Shown here piece after piece: positions 12,452 through 23,269 of a stretch of DNA of 64,000 nucleotides; the stretch's first letter is position 1, and every line of letters begins with the position of its first letter. The stretch lies in contig NW_022145609.1 in NCBI RefSeq assembly GCF_000002235.5, forward strand, positions 7,263,163 to 7,327,162, written 5' to 3'. Made by a program: the position numbers and the translations under genes. The notes beneath the pieces are model-generated. The model saw only the letters and a list, made by a program, of their open reading frames with translations, had not been told where the DNA came from and did no database searches. The DNA comes from Strongylocentrotus purpuratus. Taxonomy: Eukaryota; Echinodermata; Echinoidea; Camarodonta; Strongylocentrotidae.

Positions 12452-15225
12452 ATGTCGAATTCGAATTCGTCACTCCTGCAGGCAGGAGAGGGCGGGCTTC
12501 TACCTGATCAACATCAAGAGTTCAATATTTTGCAATTGAGCCGTCGAGCGGCTCCGGAGCAACCAGGGTTAAACTTCACGGCAATAATAGCCCTGCAACC
12601 GAGCACCACTATACTAATACCAATTATTATGTTTAGTGTAGGATTGATAGGAAATATAATAGCCTTAGGAGTATATTATTGCTCATCATCATGGCATCGG
12701 TCCACGGCCTTCTATGGAATACTCCGTGGGTTCTTCATCACCAGTATTATCGGATATCTGTCTGTCTACCCCATTATGATAGCTGTCCATATTAACGGCT
12801 TACACTGGATCGGGGGATCAAGGCTATGTGACTTTCATGGGTTTTGTGTCCTGTCCTTCGGAATGTCCCTAGCCTATATGACAGGGATCCTTGGTTTTGA
12901 GCGCTTCCTCGCCGCATGTCGCCCGGTAACGTACAATCGTAAAGTAGAACCTCGAAAGATACCTTTTGTGCTTGTACTGCTATGGGTCGTCTCCATCTTC
13001 ACAGGTATCTTACCTCTTGTAGGGTTTGGACGGATCACTTTGCAATACCCGTCCACGTGGTGTTTTATTGATTGGAGGGACGAAGAGACAGTGGGTCGTC
13101 TGTTCAGTAGCGTGCTAGCGACTATCATCGTCGCAGTCATCCTACTCGTGATTGTGTCTCTCTTTGCCGCGGCCATTGGCGCGCTACACAGGACTATCAA
13201 GAAGTGCAAAGACACTACGGCAGACAAAGATAATGAGAGAGGACGCTATAGTTTGACTTTGACGATCGATGATAATTCACATAGGATACCAAGGCGATTT
13301 TTTGCAGCTGATAGGGCTCTACTGTGGGCCACGATCCAATACATCCTTCAAGCAAGTGGATTTTTAGTTTGTTACATTCCAATAGTGGTAAGTACTTTTA
13401 TTGCCTCATTTGATCTGGCTTACTCTCATGGTAGCAATTAAAGAAAAAAGATCGGACAGAAAAAATTATTAAGTGATTAAGTGTAAAACTCCAGCTACCT
13501 TGTTCTGTTCTATTCAGTATCAAGAAACGCCATGTTTGGAAGCAGCATTTGATGATGGACTAAAGAGGATAGGTCACACTGAAACAATATTTGCGAGTCT
13601 ATTATAACAAAAAGAAATGCAAGTATATTGATTGGTTACTGTTTTTCATAATTTCTGTTTGATCGTACCATTTCTAATTGCTATGTTTTTCAATCATCTA
13701 GATGAGAATAATCTCCAATGTCTCAGGGCAGCCACTCAACAACTTTAAGAACATGGCTGCGATGCACTGGGCTGAGTTCTACCCCGCCTTCTGTCCCTGG
13801 CTCTACATCCTGTGTCACGAGCAAATCTGGATGCGCCTGACCTGCAGACAACCTGCCTACCGGGACGTCCCCTACTCCAGACAAAGCTTACGCCGTCGCA
13901 GCACCCGCAATAGGCGGTCATCCAGTCGCGGTCACGACTGCATCCGGGAAGCCAGCGTCCGCAGCCCCCGGGAATCGTTATCGATGGGGACCAGCAACCA
14001 CGTCAATGTGGTCATGCACGATCACGTGGATGGTTACGCGGTGGACAGTAGACAAGAAAGCTCGAGTAGAGAAGAAGAACCAGTTAGGGGACGATCGGCC
14101 AGGAAAAAACTGGATTTCATTAAAGAGGACGATGCCTCCAATGGCCGCTCCCCACAGAGGTTAGTAAAGGGTAGTCATGTTCATCTTTAAATGACCACTA
14201 TGAGGATGTTTCTAGGACCAAACTACCAACCCGACGGATCCCACACAATTTCATTCATGAATATGTCTTAAGAGAATGTTCTTCTTATGGGCTAGTTATC
14301 CGTGTATATTTCCTTGTCATAGTTTTCCATAGGTAGTTGCCCGAGGATAGTATTAGGGGTTATTTTGGAACTGCCTGATGCTTATAATCATAAGGAAAGG
14401 AAACAAATCTGCAGTGATCATGTTAATATTGATTCACTTATTTGAACAAGCTATTACCCTTCATAGCTTCAATGTTACAAATTTGATTACCGAGAAGACT
14501 AGTTTAAACGTATCCTACAAAAAAGCAATGAAAATCTTTCAATATCCTTATGCCATATTCTTACAACACATTTAAGTCCATCTCATTAGCCGATTGTGTT
14601 TCGCATGTACATGTATGTAAAATGTATATATTTACCACGCCTAATAAAACATGTCCATGTTTTTTTTTCTATCTTAAACTGCAGTCCATCAGCGGCGAAT
14701 TCTCCTGTAGGCCTACCAACATTACCGACAAAAACATCCCCACCGGGTAAAGTTAGATCTTTATCGTCATCATCGACAGTTTCATCATCGAGATCACCTA
14801 CAAAAGCTGCTCCACGATCGCCATCATCGTCGTCCACAGCTTCAATACCGAATTCGCACCGGTCACCATCGGCATCATCCGAACCTTCGCTTCCCAAATC
14901 GCCGAGGACCGACACGCCACGATCACCAACCGCGGTGTCATCCCCGCCATCATCCATCACGGATCCCCTTATATCGAGTACACCAAAGACAAAACTCGTA
15001 GTGACGAACAGTTTTCCAGTCGCAAATGGGCCAATGATACAGAACCATGTCAATGCCACCCGAAGCAAAAGCAGCGCTGCTAGTACAACTGGCGGCAGTA
15101 GAAGGAACAAGAAAGGAGAGTACAGTCGTGTACCGACAGAACCAACTGACAGTGTGCCACCAGCAAACGTCGTATCGAGAAGAAGCACTTTCGCAAAGGC
15201 TGGACGCAAGGAATCATCTATATGA
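12452..15225 (+). CDS. Prostanoid-receptor-like GPCR (EP4/EP2-type), three exons
   Basis: The coding segments are 12452-13387, 13702-14159 and 14685-15225 (644 codons). Donors GTAAGT and GTTAGT, acceptors TCTAG and CTGCAG, and the frame closes across both junctions. A class A seven-helix receptor for the plasma membrane. Seen: N-glycosylation sites near the N terminus, TM1 about residues 52-76, TM3 ending in E150-R151-F (the DRY site), and second extracellular loop LQYPSTWCFIDW (198-208), which nearly matches vertebrate EP4 and is diagnostic of prostanoid receptors. Intron 1 falls at the end of TM6 (after CYIPIV), the conserved intron site of prostanoid receptor genes. TM7 is AAMHWAEFYPAFCPWLYILC (331-350). 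Odd: the TM7 Arg that pairs with the prostanoid carboxylate is His334, and the Asp of DPxxY is Cys343. The roughly 290-residue tail is rich in Ser, Pro and Thr. Ligand is unknown. Confidence 0.88.
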
Positions 15226-17147
15226 ATGACTGTTGACATTAATTCTTTCAGAGATTCTCACGCTCTCAGACACCTCTTGAAATTTCTCATGCCTTAGACT
15301 CAACTTAGGAAATATGCTAAGGGTATACTGATAGCGCGCCAACGAAATTATTATTATACGAGAAAACAACTGACCCAATTCGTCTTGATCTTCTAGAGAA
15401 AAGTCTTAGGTAAAAGGCCTACTACAGAGAATCACATTTTGTAACAGGATTGAGATATCTGTCCTCCTACTTGAAGAAATTCTTTTCTGGTGCATGTGAC
15501 ATAAGAATTAAAAATTGGAAAATAGCACGAAAACAGACATTCTAAAGCTTTTCGTCTTGTCCTCAATCGGAGTGAATTCTAAGATTGAACAGAAAGCCGA
15601 AATCAGACCAAAGTATTACCTGCCAACATCCATTTCATTGTAATTTAATGGTTTATTATGATATTCGTACATTGAGTGATGTATCTTTACTTTAATTTAT
15701 TTGATTCTTCTTGTTTGTGCGGTGTGAAATCGAGCTTTAATTAAAGAACCAAATAATATGAACATGCCTTTTATAACGAGGTTGTCCTTCCAGTTGCTGT
15801 ATATGTTTATAAAGATTGAATTATTCTTGTGCTTGAAAAGCACACATTTTGTAAAATTAGAAAGTTAGACAATTCTGTTTTTCTTTTGGAACATCTAAAT
15901 TCCTTTAACAAGGATATATAATGGCATATACATTATAAAAATGATGCTGTAAGATTATTTTGAAAAAATGGGATATATCCGATGGATGATATTGGGGCAT
16001 TAGTAGTCGAAAAGAGGGAATCAAGAAGTTTTTCATGATCTAGATTGAGTTTTATGCCATAATAATTTCCTCATTTTTTAAGACACCGTGAAGCGGTTGC
16101 AGGACTGTTGAACAAGTATTGCTATAATGTTCACTATAATACTTGCATCCCTACATACCCGAATCTCTTTCCTTCATTCTTTTGTCTCTCCCCGTTTCAA
16201 AAACTTCCATCTCTATTTTTGTTTTCTCTCTCTCTCTCTCTCCATCTATCTTTCTATCTACCTATCTATCTATCCACCCATTCATCAGTCGTTCAATCTC
16301 TTTCTACATCTCCCTCCTTCCTCCCCCTCTCTCCCTCGATACCATGACTTGTGTATCGCTGAATTACACACAATTTACATCGCATTTGTACTTTTTGGGG
16401 TTACATTTTATTTTAAAGGTCTCAAATATTTTCCTTCTATAACATTGTAAATATAATTTAATTTCTTATGATAAGACAAAGTGTAATTTCTAACGGTCAC
16501 GCGTTTCCCAATTTAGAGTTCCATAAATAGGTATTACATTAAATGGTTACCTGTTTCACATAAGTTTAAAGAACCAATGACATTTTGGCAGCAATTGCAA
16601 TCACAATATGTGTAAAGCTACATTTAGGCCGAGGTCATAACCCAACGGAAATATTTTCAAAAATCCAATTTGTACAGGTCAATATCAATCAATGTCAATG
16701 TACATCACGTATTTATAACATATGATCGCTCTATTTTATGAAATATAAAAGTTTTTTGCAATCACATCTGCGCGATATGCCATATTCTGGAAGTATTTGC
16801 AACTGCAACGAGTATTTCTCGAGGAAAGTATGTGCTCGATAATGCATATCTGAAAGTACTGTATTCATGAACCGTTTTACAATGCTTGTCTAGATAAATT
16901 ATGTAAATATTTGATTTGTTTATATTCTGAAGTGTCAATAAAATAATACATGCGAGGCAGCATATCATTAATTGACTTCTTTACTGCATGATTATTTCAG
17001 TACACGTATATTTGGTAATAGCCAAGTGGTTGTATGAAACAAGATAGCAAGGATTCCGACATGACAAGAAAGAAAGAAAAAAAGATACAATGACATATAC
17101 ATAGAGTAGATTTTTCGGGTACCAACAAGAACATTTGCTTTGGGGAT
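15226..17147. other. Non-coding, 3' flank of the GPCR, with microsatellite
   Basis: No exon is supported. The first part is presumably 3' untranslated sequence of the receptor gene, but I could not fix a polyadenylation site. A CT/ATCT microsatellite occupies about 16228-16275 within a pyrimidine-rich tract to 16345, whose overlapping open frames are artefacts of low complexity. Confidence 0.45.
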
Positions 17148-17452
17148 TAGGCCATTTTCGTAATGTAACCAAATTTAATGCATAGGTCTTTGTGAAGTGC
17201 CTCAATACAAATTATTTCATTCACCTGATAAGAATAATAGTATTTCAATAGACAGAATCCGAACTGCATACATTAGTTGTTGCCAGGTTGGACAAATATT
17301 ATGGCTTGACCTACCTAGCAACACTTAATATATGCCGTTGCATTCTGACTATTGAAATACTATTATTCCTATCAGGTGAATGAAATAATTTGTATTGAGG
17401 CACTTCACAAAGACGTATGCATTAAATTTGGTTACATTACGAAACTGGCCTA
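17148..17452. mobile_element. 305-bp hairpin element with arms of about 111 bp
   Basis: The left arm (17148-17258) and right arm (17342-17452) are near-identical inverted copies, differing at only a few positions, around a loop of about 83 bp. Each arm encodes the same chance peptide (MRHFTKTYALNLVTLR...) reading inward from the two sides. Foldback-type MITEs have this form. No target duplication was identified. Confidence 0.75.
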
Positions 17453-17512
17453 TTGATCCGGATTTGATGTCGTCAACAAATAAAGGGTTAGGTATAATGT
17501 TTTGGTCTATTG

Positions 17513-18020
17513 TTAAAGGTAATATGTCCTATTTGCAGCCAACATCAAATTCTGTAGAACTTTGCAGGAATTATGAATTTGTCATGTATGTCCTATCTGT
17601 GAAATTTAAACGTTAGCAGTGTCCTAATATTCAAATTATGCAAGGAAACCCGTTTACTTGCTAGACTTCACTGTCAGACACTATTGAGGGACTGACTGAC
17701 TTTGTTTCCTTTGGTGATAACATACATAAAATGAGCTGTAAAGAGTACATATGCATTTGTCTACATCAATAACCCAATTCCTCTAATGGCCAAAATTAAA
17801 CTGAATCTTTGCGCAGCACAAAACGTTCGACCATTGGGTACAAGGGTCTGAAAATCAGACTATTACTTTCGTAATTACAATCACGATAGTTACATTCCCA
17901 CTTAAAGACATTTTCAAGCCCTTTTGTTTTGAGAGTTTTAAATTAGTATTATCTTTCAAATGCCATTGGAATTTAACCTTTCCATTTTGTTGACCTGCAA
18001 ATGGGACATAGTACCTTTAA
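17513..18020 (+). mobile_element. TTAA-flanked non-autonomous DNA transposon, family Z copy 1
   Basis: TTAA-AGGTA.TATGTCC.ATTTGCAG at the left and CTGCAAATGGGACATAGTACCT-TTAA at the right form terminal inverted repeats flanked by TTAA. A second copy in inverted orientation lies at 39694-40232 and matches over most of its length (for example TCTAGCAAGTAAACGGGTTT and its complement). TTAA target duplications are typical of piggyBac-like elements. No transposase is encoded. Confidence 0.8.
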
Positions 18021-20380
18021 AGTTTTAAGCCCGAGAAGTGTTAGGGAAAAGTCCCTAGAGCAAGTTTGTAGCCAGAGCTAGCGTCCTATAAATCATTACA
18101 GAGAAAAATAATTCAAATGAGGTGTATCCCTTTTCCTGTTTGCATACATGAAATAGAGAATATCAATAAAAAAAATTCTGAATTAGCCTTCACGACATAT
18201 TGTGGATTCTATCGCCCACTCATTACATTTCAAAGAAATTCATTTTGGCTGGTCGTAAACAATTCTGAAAATAGTATTCTTGGAAAAAAAGATGAAACCT
18301 CTGTTGATCTTTCTTTCTATTTTCGTTTTCCTTCTTCTTTTTTTTCGTTCTTTCAACCCTTTTTTCATGATATAGAAAATGGTCATTAGGACTATATGAT
18401 TGCATGCGCTAGTGCCCTTCGGTAATGCATTAAGGGGGTTACTTGTATTTAAAGAGCAACACAATGTTTACAACAATCCGTATAAGGTGATAACAGAAAG
18501 ATCAGAGAAATATATTGGTGATATTGGTGATTTGATAAATAAATGATTGCCTAAGGTTAATTTTTGAAAATAAATTTGTTGTGTTCGATATTATTTGGAG
18601 TCTTTGGACAGTATAAGATTAATTTTAAAGGTAATGCAAAGTTTTGGGAAATTTTGAAAATTGGTTGGATAGTAATTATTCTTTAAAATGTTGATATATT
18701 TGGATGCCCCTGTGGAGGTATTATAAACACTAGTGACAACGATCATTGAATATTGTAAAATCGCATATGCTTCCAATATGTTCATTTGAACCAAAGTCAT
18801 GGCCCCATACCAAAACTTTGTATTGCCTTTAACAAAGATCTTGCTTAATTAATGCTTTAAAAATGGCATATTGTGATGCCTCGAATGGCCTACCGTATGG
18901 CATGGCGTCAGACTAAAAATCATTATGTTCTAGTCATTTAAACTTAGCTTCACACATACAATAATCACAAGACTATGACACATATATCATATGTTGAATA
19001 TTTAACATTAATTTTATTAAAAACTATCATATCTGAGATCATTAAACTTCAAATCATAAACTCCAGTGAAGCTCTACGATCATCATGTCATATACATGTA
19101 TTTACAATACTTTGCATATTAATAGGTTAAAATTGTTCAGATCCGAATAATAGGACCACAACCCTTTACCACAAACTTCATTTAATTCTTTATCAATCGA
19201 TTCAATTCATTTAATAACAACCACGCTGAATGCCAAACATGCCATTACAACTTGGAGTAAAGCATTACTCTTGGCTATTAAATGTTATCCAAGTTGCATG
19301 GTTTATTGTTGGCATGTAGATGTACCAGAAAGTGATCAAGAGGTACCATTCAGAATGTTACAAGAATTTTAGGCTTTTTTTCTACATATGATGGGTGTGG
19401 CATTGGGAGGGGGAAAAAAAGCCTTCCTCATAAACAGGAGATAGATAGATTTCCTAGTTTTCATTAGAACTCATGTTTACATAAATCTCTATCAAAATGG
19501 CACAATATTTTATTGACAATGTATTTCATGAAGACATCATACAGACAGGACTCAATGATAGCAAAAGGCAGACATCAGCGTACATTAGGTGCAACTAAAC
19601 AATATTACACCCCTAATCCTAATCAAGGCCATCACGAGCGGGAAGTGCTCTTAGCTTTGTAAAGAGCATTTCAATCTACTCATCACCCTAAACCGTCTTA
19701 TGGTTGAATATCTGAGAAGTACTCGCGAGAGAAGCACTGAACCTACTAAGAGGACAGTTGAGTAGAAATATATAATTTGAGTCACTGAACCACATACAAT
19801 CTTTGCAACTCACTATCATATCACAGGCCTGTCCATTCAATTACCAATTAACATCATAATCAAATCACTCATGATCTGAACATGCTGATGAAACATATTG
19901 ATATCACAGCTGTTTGTTCTACATATCTAACCACAATCTTGATTCAAATACACCATTTAAGATTACATCATTTTCATTACGTCACTAAAAACATGCATGT
20001 AATTATAAAATTGAAAAGATAATTGCATCAATCAAAAAGAAAATGTAAAAGAACATGATCATGAAAGTGTAGAGATTTACAAAATGACATCATGTTTGTA
20101 GAGGATATTGCCAATAAATAAATTTAGGGGGTAAAAATAGCAAATGAAACTCTGGAAGAAACTGAAAATTATAAAAGATCCTAAATTAATATAACAAACA
20201 GTAAGAGAAGTGTAATGGGTAAAATCTTTTCTATAATATTTTTTTCTAGAGAAATGTTGTTAATCAACCTGTAAAAATATACATGCATATCCATGCTAGC
20301 ACCCCCTTTACAAACATGGTGGGATTATATTCAAGTCAAATTGTTATTCTATTCAAGATGAGGGTAGAATAGCCAGTCCA
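18021..20380. other. Non-coding, nothing recognised
   Basis: AT-rich DNA without supported exons. Confidence 0.45.
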
Positions 20381-20517
20381 CGTGCCTAATGTAGGTAATA
20401 ATCTGCCTAGAGCCAGACTAGATTGGTTTGAATTCTGTGAGGTCCCTCCAAATTTGGAAGCGCTTAGTGATTGTAATAAGCGCTATATAAAAACTGAGTA
20501 TTATTATTATTATTACC
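20380..20517 (+). repeat. SINE/LINE 3' end with GCGCTATATAAA and ATT tail
   Basis: AAGCGCTATATAAAAACTGAG is followed by ATTATTATTATTATT. The GCGCTATAYAAAT plus (ATT)n ending recurs at 56730-56835 and 62800-63015 and, inverted, at 31447-31535. It is typical of L2/CR1-like LINEs and the SINEs that share their tails. Confidence 0.6.
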
Positions 20518-20721
20518 GACTCGACTTATCCATAATTATCTGTAGTACAAACATATTTACAGTTATGGCATGGAGGTACTAGTAGGTAAGAAACAAAAGA
20601 GCTACACCAGCTATTGAAACGTTGATGCAGACAAAGGCTTAATTCATTGCAATGCACAACTCATTCAGAATATAATAAAATAACAATATTCTTTTCTTGT
20701 GTACTACATATCACATTATGA

Positions 20722-20847
20722 CCCCCCCCCCCCCCCCCAAAAAAAAAAAAAAAAAAAAAAAAAAATCCTACATGCATCTTAAGATGTCTGGAAATTGCTG
20801 AATACCTAACACTACCATACTCTCTCTCTCTCTCTCTCTCTCTCTCC
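20722..20847. repeat. C-run, A-run and CT microsatellite
   Basis: C17 (20722-20738) joins A27 (20739-20765). A CT dinucleotide run follows at about 20819-20847. Confidence 0.9.
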
Positions 20848-20993
20848 CTTTGGGTTGCATTTGTATCTCCAAGGATTTCATCAAGTCAATGACCAATATG
20901 TATAAACCGATGCAATCCAAAATCCATGCACAATATTATCAATGGCTACTGTTTATCCACTCTCTGGTGAAATGTATCACAAAGAGCATCATA

Positions 20994-21400
20994 AAGTCAA
21001 TCAATCAGTAACAGAGATCTATAGATAGACCCTGAACCAACTTTCAACCAATCAGCAACAGATCTATAGACCCTGAACCAACTTTCAACCAATCAGCAAC
21101 AGATCTATAGACCCTCAACCAACTTTCAACCAATCAGCAACAGATCTATAGACCCTCAACCAACTTTCAACCAATCAGTATTTAAACGGAGATCTATAAA
21201 CCCTCAACCAACTTTCAACCAATCAGTAACAGAGATCTATAGACCCTCAACCAACTTTCAACCAATCGGTAACAGAGATCTATAGACTCTCAACCAACTT
21301 TCAACCAATCAGTATTTAAACGGAGATCTATAAACCCTCAACCAACTTTCAACCAATCAGCATTTAAACAAAGATCTATAGACTCTCAATCTACTTGTAG
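20994..21400. repeat. Minisatellite, about 41-50 bp unit, with CCAAT in each unit
   Basis: About nine units of AGATCTATAGACCCT(C/G)AA followed by CCAACTTTCAACCAATCAG. Two subtypes alternate: one continues CAACAG or TAACAGAG, the other inserts TATTTAAACGG. Lies beyond the likely 3' end of SPTLC1. Confidence 0.85.
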
Positions 21401-21419
21401 CCACGTCATACCGCCATTT

Positions 21420-22730
21420 ACAATATAAATAGATAAATATTTACAACCCTTTGTGCAGTTTTAAACCATCAAATTCCAGCTTATTAAAGATAAACTTTAG
21501 TACTGGTACTGCGATTGCATTGTGAAAGAAAGGGTGTGGAAAAGATCAGAAACAGTTGATCATATAGCATGTAAGTATTGGTGTCCACTGCAAGGTTCTG
21601 GAGTCATCAAAATCATAATAAATTTGACCGAGTCTTGGTAAAGTAACAAGCACTGTACACAGAAAGCTATATATGGGACAACACATGGTGTCGGGCTAGT
21701 ACTACCTTGATTTCCTTGTCTTTCTATGCTCATTACTCAGCCAGTATACATTTTCTTCCAAAATTGTTTGGCACATGTCATTTATTTGTAATCGTGAACA
21801 TTCAGTGTAAGTTTCGTTTGATTCTGTGAGAATTAATTTTCTTTTTTTTACCAGAACTGGAGTTTATCTTTAATGTAAAAAATACCTTCACTTCAATCTA
21901 TCTACGAGATGCAATGATTATTATGACATGTTAATGATATTAAATTAATCTTTTTGAATTGAAGATCATAGAATACATGGACACCTTAATTGCAAACTCA
22001 ATATTACCACCGTATAATAAGGCCTGTTGAATAAATAAGGGTAGTGCTAGATTACTAATACATTGCATACACAATCCCTCTGTTTCATTTATCAAAATAA
22101 ATTAAAAAATCAGTATCGGAATGCCACACAGTTTTTGCATTCCTTAATCAACTACCTTCATTACTTGCACAAAAATACATTTTCAATGATTTGGGAGAGA
22201 CAAGAATGACATGAAAGGTTGGGAGGCATGAATTACTCATCACTGGTAGGTATATCATTACCTTGAGCAAACTACACAATATGGAGTGGTCACGCATCCC
22301 TGTCTTTTGTATAGCCCTTTCCCAACGTCAAAGGTCACACTGTGAACTCACAATCGGTCGCTGATAATACATAATCCGATTAAGAAATTAATGGTGTACA
22401 CACATGACATGTAAAATGTTACCAATTTATTCTAAAATGACAGTCAAATTTTAAAAGCTGCGATAAATTGATCACACATACACCATTCTTTGACATTTTT
22501 TATTAGCTTACACAGACTTCACCACTCAAATACAAAGTTCCCCATTGGCAGGGGATGCAAAGGTTAAAGGGTTGTCAGGCAAGGAATTGGGATTTCTTCA
22601 TAGGGTTCTGTGTTTAACGCGACCATGTGCGAGATCTCAGAGTGAACTTAGCGGTATGGAGGACCCGGACAGACACAGGGAAATGTGACCACTCGATAGT
22701 GTGTTGTTGTTGTTGTTTGGTATTATCGGA
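21420..22730. other. Non-coding, 3' flank of SPTLC1
   Basis: No exon or repeat recognised between the minisatellite and the candidate SPTLC1 polyadenylation signals. Confidence 0.4.
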
Positions 22731-22732
22731 GT

Positions 22733-22757
22733 TTTATTCTTTTTTAGAATATTTATT
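22733..22757 (-). terminator. Candidate SPTLC1 polyadenylation signals
   Basis: Two AATAAA hexamers on the minus strand (22752-22757 and 22733-22738) are the first seen about 510-540 nt after the SPTLC1 stop codon. Downstream U/GU enrichment is weak, so a later signal is possible. Confidence 0.35.
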
Positions 22758-23269
22758 GGTTTCCTCAAGCTTATGATATTGCACATGAAATCAGATTTTC
22801 ATTTTTTGTTTAAATCTGAGATATTATATGATGCAAATAAGCAAAGGTAAAGGTCAGGAACGAATGAATGAAACTATTAAATTGAATGTCAACAAACATA
22901 ATGCCTTCAGGTGAAAGATCCAGGTTTTCATGGTAATGTTCAACCTCTTTATGAACAAAAGAAAGCTTAGCAAAGCTAATCAATAATTCAATTGCTTAGC
23001 CAACAACAAAAGGCACACATAATTTGATGTGCATGGGACTGGAAGAAGGACTAACATGTTTTCTCTCTATCCATCTACCTCTCTTTCATGTTTCTATCCC
23101 TCTACCTCTGAATACTCCCCTCCCTTCCCTTCCCTTCCCTTCCTTTTCTCCTGCTCTCTCTCTCTCTCTCTATCACTCTCCGTATCTCTTTGTGTACATG
23201 TATATATCTATCTTGCCATATCTCTCTCTCTCTACCTGTCTCTATCCCTCTATCTCTATTATTGAGTCT

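Noticed and set aside
14586-15239. 217-codon minus-strand frame opposite GPCR exon 3
   Set aside because: The plus strand carries the receptor tail with matching splice phase. The antisense frame is a mirror of its Ser/Thr/Pro codons.
16108-16450. Overlapping plus-strand frames rich in Ser, Leu and Phe
   Set aside because: They read through a CT/ATCT microsatellite and pyrimidine tract in three frames.
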